NCBI GenBank assembly: GCA_905372095.1
Contig: CAJPNK010000001.1
Location: 62,001-126,000, forward strand
DNA from: Candidatus Saccharimonadota bacterium
Lineage (GTDB): Bacteria; Patescibacteriota; Saccharimonadia; Saccharimonadales; Saccharimonadaceae
Direction: 5' to 3'
DNA: 64,000 bases
This document shows positions 57,735 to 64,000 of the stretch, in pieces. Below the pieces are notes generated by a model, which worked only from the letters and a program-made list of their open reading frames with translations, was not told the DNA's origin and ran no database searches. The stretch's first letter is position 1. The number at the start of each line of letters is the position of its first letter. Position numbers and translations under genes: made by a program.

Positions 57735-58174
57735 ATGATATCTCCTATAACATTAACTATTTGTACGGCTATCATGGCAATCACAAAACCTATCAGCGCG
57801 TTTTGTACCGTCTTTTTAGCGCCAGCGACGCCTTCTGGCGAGCCAGTGCTATACATATAGGCAATACCGCCCTTAATTAAGAAAAATATAGTTACATACG
57901 TAGACGCTATCAAGAGACAGCGTACAACATTAGCGCCGATCTTGAACCCAGTGCGGCTAAAATCAATTTTGTCGGGCTCGCTAGCCGATTTCAGACCTTC
58001 AAACTCGCAGTCGCCGCTAGAGCCCTTAGTCATCATGCCATTGTACCAAGCAGGCATAGCAAAGACATAAGCATCGCACGACGCATCAGCCGCATAAGCT
58101 GCCGACGGGACAGCCGCAGAGAAGAAAACTGTACCTGTTATCACCGCTGCTAAAGCCAAAAATACGCGCTTCAT
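57731..58174 (-). CDS. VirB2/TrbC-like pilin, copy 6
   Basis: 147 aa from the ATG at 58174 (TAATG overlap with copy 7; AGGAGG 12 nt upstream). Signal VFLALAAVITGTVFFSAAVPSAAYA, a long external segment with cysteines (ASCDAYVFAMPAWYNGMMTK, GDCEFEG), helices LLIASTYVTIFFLIKGGIAYM and ALIGFVIAMIAVQIVNVIGDI around STGSPEGVAGAKKT. The most diverged copy. Confidence 0.85.
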   Translation of the reverse strand: MKRVFLALAAVITGTVFFSAAVPSAAYAADASCDAYVFAMPAWYNGMMTKGSSGDCEFEGLKSASEPDKIDFSRTGFKIGANVVRCLLIASTYVTIFFLIKGGIAYMYSTGSPEGVAGAKKTVQNALIGFVIAMIAVQIVNVIGDII

Positions 58175-58548
58175 TAGTTGAAAATCCCTCCTGGAATTAG
58201 CCAATTCAGTGCCAGATACATTAAACCAAACGCTATAATACCGACAGTCGTATTAGTCATAATCGTTTTGGCTTGAGCAACCCGGTTACTATTAGCATCG
58301 CCGCTAGCATACAGTATACCCGCCCAAATAAACATACCAATCGCCACAATTCCGACCAAAACAACCAGTATCGTCAGGAAAAAATTAAGCAAAGCAAATA
58401 TAGCTTCGCTATCCTCGGCCTTGGAACAAATCTCGTTTGGCAGCACCGCGCACTCTATCCCATCGGCATAAACCGGCCAACTAAACAGCGACAACACGCC
58501 AATAGCGCTAGTCAAAGCAATTAGATAGGTTGTTAGTTTCTGTTTCAT
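58174..58548 (-). CDS. VirB2/TrbC-like pilin, copy 7
   Basis: 124 aa. Signal LIALTSAIGVLSLFSWPVYA, two cysteines (ECAVLPNEICS), helices LLNFFLTILVVLVGIVAIGMF and TTVGIIAFGLMYLALNWLIP around SGDANSNRVAQAKTI. First gene of the run, divergent from the VirB6-like gene; TATACT lies about 35 nt upstream. Confidence 0.85.
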   Translation of the reverse strand: MKQKLTTYLIALTSAIGVLSLFSWPVYADGIECAVLPNEICSKAEDSEAIFALLNFFLTILVVLVGIVAIGMFIWAGILYASGDANSNRVAQAKTIMTNTTVGIIAFGLMYLALNWLIPGGIFN

Positions 58549-58638
58549 AACGCGTATAGCTTCCTAATTAGAGTATAGCGCTGGTAGTCCATATTTGCAA
58601 ACATTTTTGACAAACATTAATATTCCTGATGGCGCTCA

Positions 58639-58667
58639 TTGACTTTTTGTAGCAAAAGTGCTATAAT
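58639..58667 (+). promoter_or_regulatory. Promoter TTGACT-17-TATAAT of the VirB6-like gene
   Basis: TTGACT, a 17-nt spacer and TATAAT at 58662-58667, 10 nt before the chosen ATG at 58678. Confidence 0.8.
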
Positions 58668-58677
58668 GAACAGTAGT

Positions 58678-61600
58678 ATGCGGGATTGGGTAAGAACATG
58701 CCTGCAGGGTAGGATATCCTTGCGGCAAGGATTTTTAGTGCTCTCGGCAGTAACGATAGCATTATTTGCTAGTGTTCTAGCACTATCGCGGCCAGCAGCA
58801 GCTGCCGATGCCGAGCGTTCTACCAAAAACGATACCGTTATTTACCAGAAACACACCTATACCAGAATCGACAAAGCGTCGTTTGCTAGCGGCGAAAAAA
58901 CCAAAAGTTTGCCGATCGCTGGCTACGACGGCTACAAATACGAAGACAACGAAGGTATCCACCTCATCTTGACCGAAGGCGACGCCAAAACTGCCACCGA
59001 AGGCCAGGCGGTTAGTTATCTTTTGCGCAACGGTATATACGATCCATCGACGCAATCCTCGTCAACCAAAGTATCTATCGCCAACGCACCAGAAGCAGAC
59101 GGCGATGATGACGGCGACAACTGTAAAGTTAACGTCGGCTGGTTCGTCTGCCCGGCTACGCAGCTTATCGCCGACCGGATGGACGGCGTACTCGACATCA
59201 TCAAAAGTTTCCTGATCGTCCACACGCTGCAAACCGACACCACCAAAAACAACCCGATTTACGAAATTTGGCAAAAAGTCCGCGACGTCTCCAATGTCTG
59301 TTTCGTCCTGGTGTTTTTGCTGATTATTTACGCGCAAATCACCAACCAAGGCTTGAGCAACTATGGTATCAAATCAATGCTACCGCGCTTAATCATTGGG
59401 GCTATTTTGGTCAACGTTTCGTATTGGATATCTGGCGCTTTAGTCGACACCTCGAACGTACTCGGCTCGTCAATACAACAGTTCTTTACCGACGTCCGAC
59501 ACGGTTTGTCTAGCCACGGCCGTCTCGGCGACGAGTTATCATGGACTGGCGTCACTGGGGTAGTGCTAGCTGGCGGTGGCGTACTCGGCAAGGTAGTCGT
59601 CGCTAACGGCGGTATCGGCCCGTCGCTGACACTGCTAACCACGATGTTAGTCGGCGCTATCGTCGCAGCCATCGTGGCGATGGTGGTTCTGGCTATGCGC
59701 CAAGCGCTAATCACCCTGTGTATCATCGTTGCACCGCTAGCTTTCGTGGCTTACGTATTGCCGAGCACAAATAAATATTTTGATAAGTGGAAAGATCTTT
59801 TTGCCACCATGCTGCTAATGTTCCCGCTTATATCGTTCATTTTCGGTGCGGCGCAGCTAGCCGGCTACGCTATCATCGCTAATGCAGGCGACTCAATTAC
59901 CCAAATCATCATCGGCCTAGCTGTGCAGGTTGCACCGATCGCCATTACGCCACTTATCATCAAGCTTAGCGGTAATTTGCTCGGCAAACTTGCTGGTATC
60001 GTCAACAATCCGAACCGCGGTATCATCGATCGCACCCGCAACTGGGCGCAGGAACGCGCCGCTTACCAAGCCGCCAAAAACCGCGCTGGCAAGAGCCTAA
60101 TCAATACCGACAGAGGTATCTTCAGAAGGTCGCCGAAGCTAAAAAGAGCCGCTCGCGCCATCAACAGAGCCCACGGCAGCCGCGCTAACTTTGTCAACTC
60201 GGCCGTACGGCGGCAACATCGCCGCACACAGCGCCGTAAAGGCTTAACCGCCGCTTACGAAGCCGCTGCCAGCAACAACGCCACCGAATGGGACAACGAC
60301 CGCTACGGCCGGCGCTCTGTCCAGACAGTCGAGGGCGAGAACGAAGCCCGTAAGTCAGAAATCGGCAACACCTTCTACGCCACGCCGCACGGCCAAGCGC
60401 TTGAAGCGCGCCGCCGCCGGGCCAGTATCCACAAATCCGAGCTCGACAACGCTTTCGACCGCGGCCATCAAAATCTGACACACCGCCAACAACTCGCCGA
60501 AATCGACAAAGCCCGCGTCCAAAATGAATTCAACGAAAGCAGAGCCGGCCAAGAAGTCGATACCGCCCGGCGCACCGTCGAGGCGCACAAACAGCGTATC
60601 AGCAACGACCAGCAAGCCCGCTGGGATACCTTGGCGCAAACCAGCCCGGGCTACAAAGCGCTAGAATTGAGCGTCAAGAAGAGCGAATTCGACGCTGCCC
60701 GCGCCAAAGAAAAACTTGGCAAAATGCACGCCGAAATTATCGCCCAGGGCGACCAAAGCGAACATGTTGTCAACCTGCGCGGCGCTAATGCTCCAACACA
60801 GGACTATGTACTGCACGTTGCCCGCGACATCAAACGCGCCAACATCGAAACCAACCTGACCGCCGCCGCCAAACGCGCCGCCGAGCAGGCGCTGTCCAGC
60901 GAGGTCAATACCATGATGCTCGACAACACCGTCCGCGTCGACGGCAAGCTAGTTCGCGAATACGCCGCTGGCATCGGCAACCAATCAGCGGTGCTGGCTG
61001 AATACGTGGCTAAATCGCGCAAAGAAGCCGGCGAAAAGATCGCGCAGCAAGCCGAACTAGCCCACCACTTCAAACTCGACCCTGGGCAAATTGAAGCGCT
61101 GGCTACCGGCAAACTAGGCACCGACGCTGCTGGCCAACCAATCACTCAACTGCACGTTACCGACGCCGCTGGCCGCAGCTATGCATTCGACGCCCGAGAC
61201 GACTACGTCCGCGACATGTCGATCGCTGAACTGTTCAAGGTCGGCTCGGTCGAACAGAAGTTGAACGTCGTTAAACAAACTGGTAGGTTAGTCGACGAAC
61301 ACGGCAATGTGATAGCCACTGGCTACAACTACGACTTCCGCCGCTCGGTCGAGCAGGCCATCATCGACACCAAATTCATGCAAGCAGTCCCAGCCCTCAG
61401 CGACAAATCACTCAAGGCTGTCCTCAACGGTGAATTCTACGGCGACGAAAGCCTGCAATACCAGTCCTTCCGCCAGATTCTCGAGGGCCGCATCAAAACC
61501 AGCACTATCGCTAACGCTAATGCTAACGCCCTAGCTGTGATGTTCGCCGACGTTGAGGCAAGCGACCTGACCAGGACGCAGTTCAACAAGCTCATCGAAG

Positions 61601-61839
61601 ACAGCATCAGGTCCGAGCAGAAGAAACTCGGCGATAAAGGCCTGCCAAACAGCGAAGCAGACGCCCGCCAGAGCCTGATCAAGCGGTTCAACAAGCGGCG
61701 CCGAAATGCCCGCAAGATGGCTGTCCAAATCCTCAACACACCAACCGTGCGCCAACCTATGACCGACCAAGCCGTCGACGTCCTAAAGGAGTTCGCTGGC
61801 GATTTGTACGACGGCGATGATGACGACGATGATGATTAG
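58678..61839 (+). CDS. Giant VirB6/TrbL-like type IV secretion membrane protein
   Basis: 1053 aa from the ATG at 58678 (MRDWVRTCLQGRISLRQG); ATGs further up lie in the promoter. Order: a signal peptide (GFLVLSAVTIALFASVLALSRPAAAADA), an external acidic part of about 120 residues with two cysteines, then five or six membrane helices between about 200 and 440 (VCFVLVFLLIIYAQITNQ, LPRLIIGAILVNVSYWISGAL, LITLCIIVAPLAFVAYVLP), as in VirB6/TrbL channel components. From about 450 to the end there are 600 soluble, Arg/Glu/Ala-rich residues, mostly helical, ending in a DDDDDD run. The large tail is unusual. It is divergent from the pilin run; the secretion ATPases (VirB4, VirD4) are not in the window. 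Confidence 0.85.
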   Translation: MRDWVRTCLQGRISLRQGFLVLSAVTIALFASVLALSRPAAAADAERSTKNDTVIYQKHTYTRIDKASFASGEKTKSLPIAGYDGYKYEDNEGIHLILTEGDAKTATEGQAVSYLLRNGIYDPSTQSSSTKVSIANAPEADGDDDGDNCKVNVGWFVCPATQLIADRMDGVLDIIKSFLIVHTLQTDTTKNNPIYEIWQKVRDVSNVCFVLVFLLIIYAQITNQGLSNYGIKSMLPRLIIGAILVNVSYWISGALVDTSNVLGSSIQQFFTDVRHGLSSHGRLGDELSWTGVTGVVLAGGGVLGKVVVANGGIGPSLTLLTTMLVGAIVAAIVAMVVLAMRQALITLCIIVAPLAFVAYVLPSTNKYFDKWKDLFATMLLMFPLISFIFGAAQLAGYAIIANAGDSITQIIIGLAVQVAPIAITPLIIKLSGNLLGKLAGIVNNPNRGIIDRTRNWAQERAAYQAAKNRAGKSLINTDRGIFRRSPKLKRAARAINRAHGSRANFVNSAVRRQHRRTQRRKGLTAAYEAAASNNATEWDNDRYGRRSVQTVEGENEARKSEIGNTFYATPHGQALEARRRRASIHKSELDNAFDRGHQNLTHRQQLAEIDKARVQNEFNESRAGQEVDTARRTVEAHKQRISNDQQARWDTLAQTSPGYKALELSVKKSEFDAARAKEKLGKMHAEIIAQGDQSEHVVNLRGANAPTQDYVLHVARDIKRANIETNLTAAAKRAAEQALSSEVNTMMLDNTVRVDGKLVREYAAGIGNQSAVLAEYVAKSRKEAGEKIAQQAELAHHFKLDPGQIEALATGKLGTDAAGQPITQLHVTDAAGRSYAFDARDDYVRDMSIAELFKVGSVEQKLNVVKQTGRLVDEHGNVIATGYNYDFRRSVEQAIIDTKFMQAVPALSDKSLKAVLNGEFYGDESLQYQSFRQILEGRIKTSTIANANANALAVMFADVEASDLTRTQFNKLIEDSIRSEQKKLGDKGLPNSEADARQSLIKRFNKRRRNARKMAVQILNTPTVRQPMTDQAVDVLKEFAGDLYDGDDDDDDD

Positions 61840-61960
61840 CGAAAAATAGCACTGCCGGCTTGATTATTTCGCCATAAAGATGTATAATAATACCACAAAT
61901 GCGAGGTGGGTCGCATAGACATCATAAGCCACTAATCCCGAAGGAGGGGATTGAAGTTTT

Positions 61961-62905
61961 ATGGTAAAAAGTCCAGATCTACTAAGGGGTATACTCAATA
62001 AAGAGGTTAGCCGCGGCGAGCTACTAAAGGCCGCAGGAATCGGTCTAGGATTATTGGCCGCGGGAGCTTGCGCCGCTGAAAACTCTGGCTCCGCAGGACC
62101 AACCGACCCAACAGCCGACACAAAACCCGTGCCGAGACCAACTCCTGAAGCAGCAACGCCAACACCCGTAGAAACCGCCAAGCCGGTAGAGCAAGAACCT
62201 CTACCAGACCCTGAACAGCTTATCTCGCGCGAAAGAGCAGAGAAATTATTCAAATTTCCAGACTGGAAAAGCGCGGTCGCCGAGGCCGGAAGCGAAAAAG
62301 CCGCTGCCGACAGCATAGCTACAAGCCTCGAGGGTATGATAAATGGCATTCTTAACCCTCTATCCTTAGTTAGCGAAGAGGATCGTGCAGAGCTAGGGCT
62401 AGGGCAGCGCATTCAGAACGAAAAACTAAATAATTTCCGCGAAAATCTCCAAAAACGTGTCACGGAACTATTTCTAGAACTTACGACGGACGATCCTACC
62501 CAGGGGTCTATACCAGAATCTATGGCATGGCTTGCTAAAAGAGGAGGAAATAACACTTTAGTAGCTCTGACCCAATGCGGCAATCCTGAATCGCTAAATG
62601 GAGACCCATTGTTCTCCAGAACTGTTGAACGCGAAGGTGATTTAAAAGGAGAAGGAAAAGTATTGTATTTCACCAATTTTCCAACCCAACCGCATAAAAT
62701 AAGAATCGGGACCTCCTTTGTCATGAAAGACAACCTAGACCCAGAGCCTGGCTCAACTGCTTGTCAAGCATTAGATAGAAAGATACAAGAAGATAGCAAA
62801 GCTAGCGAAAGCAAGTTTTTCGTATTTGACTTCACACCACCGGAAGAAGAAGGTCCTATGAAACTGGTAGATTTAAGGATAAAGAATTCAGTCAACGAAC
62901 CGTAA
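61961..62905 (+). CDS. Predicted lipoprotein
   Basis: 314 aa. The N-terminus has a Tat-like region (EVSRGELLKAAG, one Arg only) and a lipobox LLAAGAC with Cys37. A Pro/Thr-rich linker (TADTKPVPRPTPEAATPTPV) leads to a helical middle domain and a beta-rich C-terminal part with a Cys pair (LTQCGNPESL, GSTACQALDR). GGAGGGG lies upstream. No family is recognised. Likely surface-exposed. Confidence 0.8.
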   Translation: MVKSPDLLRGILNKEVSRGELLKAAGIGLGLLAAGACAAENSGSAGPTDPTADTKPVPRPTPEAATPTPVETAKPVEQEPLPDPEQLISRERAEKLFKFPDWKSAVAEAGSEKAAADSIATSLEGMINGILNPLSLVSEEDRAELGLGQRIQNEKLNNFRENLQKRVTELFLELTTDDPTQGSIPESMAWLAKRGGNNTLVALTQCGNPESLNGDPLFSRTVEREGDLKGEGKVLYFTNFPTQPHKIRIGTSFVMKDNLDPEPGSTACQALDRKIQEDSKASESKFFVFDFTPPEEEGPMKLVDLRIKNSVNEP

Positions 62906-62930
62906 TAACTGTAAACCGCATAACTATACC

Positions 62931-62967
62931 AAAATAAAAGGCGTTTATAACGTCTTTTATTTTATTT
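62931..62967 (+). terminator. Terminator after the lipoprotein gene
   Basis: AAAATAAAAGGCG and CGTCTTTTATTTT form a 13-bp stem with one wobble and a 7-nt loop, then ATTT. Confidence 0.8.
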
Positions 62968-62999
62968 ACGGTTTGTATAATGTATACTGTATAGTGATT

Positions 63000-64000
63000 A
63001 TGTATAAAAAGATTTCGCTGATCTTAATCGCTTTCGTCGTATTTGTGTCATCTTTTACTGGACTATTGAGTAATCAAGCGGTCGCTGCCGAGCCAGACGC
63101 ACACCCTTTTTATCCTAAAGGTATTGCAGATACCGCAGAGAAAGCCGCTTTTGCTAATATGCTATGGGCCTGCTACAACAGAGAAGATGAAATGGATGTA
63201 AGTCCTAGTATAGGAGACGCCAAGCTTAATTCTAATAGAGATGTAGCTACCGTCAGTGCTATAACTAACATAGAGAACGGAACGGCCGGAAGTGACACAG
63301 ATGATAAGATAGCGTGCAGCAGTCTTGACGATGGCTTTAAACGTGGGATGACACGGTTAGGTTATCTCAGAAGTGGAGAAGATGTAACCCAACGTGTAAT
63401 TTATTGCAATATGAACCGAGCAGTTAGCGGCGTTGTTGTAAATGCGTCAGAGGCTTGCCCAGCTAGAACTGGAACGTCTGACCGTATTATTGTTAATGGA
63501 CCTAAAGTAGCAGCAGAAGCTATCTTTAAAAATGCCGAACCTATTCATGGGTATATCTCATATTATATAGGCTATAAAATGTTGGCACAAGAATGCGGTA
63601 TTACCGATAAGGGAGTAAGAAAAAAAGATGATGGATTAGATGGCAGCGAATATTCTCAAATAGGTATCGTAAAGGCAGATGGTACTATTGAGAAGCATGC
63701 TTATCAATTAGCTAATGCAGATTCTGAAATATCATTATGGAATACTGGCCCTGACAACATATATAAGTCTACGTGCTATAGTATGGTAAAGGGTCATATG
63801 GGCGAAAACGGTGACTGGACCACTGCGTACGCTGCATATGTAAAGAGTCAAATAAAATCCCCATCTAGTTCTAAATCTAGTTCTGGAGATTGCGAGAAAA
63901 AATACCCAACAAGCGGTGGCGCCTGTAGGACGGGAGCTGAACATAAGGGTGATCCTTCATTTTGTGATAAAACTTACAAGCTTTATAGTGAAGAAGAAAT
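63000..64000 (+). CDS. Secreted protein, 3' end outside window
   Basis: The frame opens at the ATG at 63000 (close behind TATACT/TATAGT boxes) and stays open for 333 codons to the edge. Signal peptide MYKKISLILIAFVVFVSSFTG followed by NQAVAAE (likely cut after VAA). The mature part is Asp/Ser/Gly-rich with many cysteines (LWACYNRED, KIACSSLDD, VIYCNMNRAV, EACPARTG, AQECGITD, STCYSMVKG, GDCEKKYP, GACRTG), suggesting a disulfide-bonded outer protein. The family is unknown. Confidence 0.85.
   Translation, partial: MYKKISLILIAFVVFVSSFTGLLSNQAVAAEPDAHPFYPKGIADTAEKAAFANMLWACYNREDEMDVSPSIGDAKLNSNRDVATVSAITNIENGTAGSDTDDKIACSSLDDGFKRGMTRLGYLRSGEDVTQRVIYCNMNRAVSGVVVNASEACPARTGTSDRIIVNGPKVAAEAIFKNAEPIHGYISYYIGYKMLAQECGITDKGVRKKDDGLDGSEYSQIGIVKADGTIEKHAYQLANADSEISLWNTGPDNIYKSTCYSMVKGHMGENGDWTTAYAAYVKSQIKSPSSSKSSSGDCEKKYPTSGGACRTGAEHKGDPSFCDKTYKLYSEEE

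Noticed and set aside
58783..61770. Minus-strand frames opposite the VirB6-like gene
   Set aside because: All are shadows of one long plus frame with signal peptide, membrane helices and a good promoter.

Overview
The window looks like a piece of a chromosome from a candidate-phyla-radiation bacterium, most likely Candidatus Saccharibacteria (TM7). This rests on gene content and protein style, not on a database search. Supporting signs are short intergenic gaps, compact and partly degenerate housekeeping proteins (DnaG without zinc ligands, Pol I without proofreading residues, a shortened MurE), many genes whose -10 box lies only 6-8 nt before the start codon, and a type IV secretion-like locus with many small VirB2/TrbC-like pilins. 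TGA is used as a normal stop (for example in the ATGA overlaps), so the UGA-glycine code of Gracilibacteria and Absconditabacteria does not apply. No rRNA, CRISPR array or insertion sequence was seen.

Layout. 1-7535: pnp (cut by the left edge), rpsO and truB in the familiar truB-rpsO-pnp order, interrupted by about 4 kb of accessory genes (PD-(D/E)XK-like protein plus partner, Nudix, GNAT, a disordered A/E/P-rich protein) and by a probably frameshifted gene. 7613-22660: informational core, namely a degenerate DHH protein, rpsT, holA, mutM, a HAD hydrolase, polA, a P-loop kinase, rpoD, dnaG, YjbR, corA and orn. mutM and polA each carry an in-frame palindromic insertion of 85-90 bp. 22740-27990: an accessory island, with GC-rich flanks unlike its surroundings, holding a DUF1874 (AcrIII-1/Crn2 ring-nuclease family) gene behind a long structured leader, a three-gene operon with a helicase-less HrpA/HrpB C-terminal-like protein, and a very hairpin-rich transcript that may be a non-coding RNA.

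28085-37000: pyrH, mscL, argS, pyrG and the ribonucleotide reductase operon nrdA-nrdB plus a 57-aa gene. NrdB has the residue signature of class Ic (radical Tyr replaced by Phe, first metal ligand Glu). NrdA lacks its C-terminal redox cysteines, while the 57-aa protein ends in CEGCQ, so the redox tail appears to be a separate protein. 36764-52192: an ABC-2 exporter, a HIT protein, rlmH, valS, two FemAB-like peptidoglycan-bridge enzymes around tsaC, tsaD and a short MurE, a PGI/PMI isomerase and a MacB-type ABC exporter. 38832-54632 carries all four serine tRNAs and tRNA-Arg(GCG).

54065-64000: an envelope and secretion region with seven VirB2/TrbC-like pilins (six in one minus-strand run), a divergent 1053-aa VirB6/TrbL-like membrane protein, comF, an Hsp20, a lipoprotein and a secreted protein cut by the right edge. 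The region is consistent with a DNA-uptake or host-contact apparatus of an episymbiont; that role is inference.
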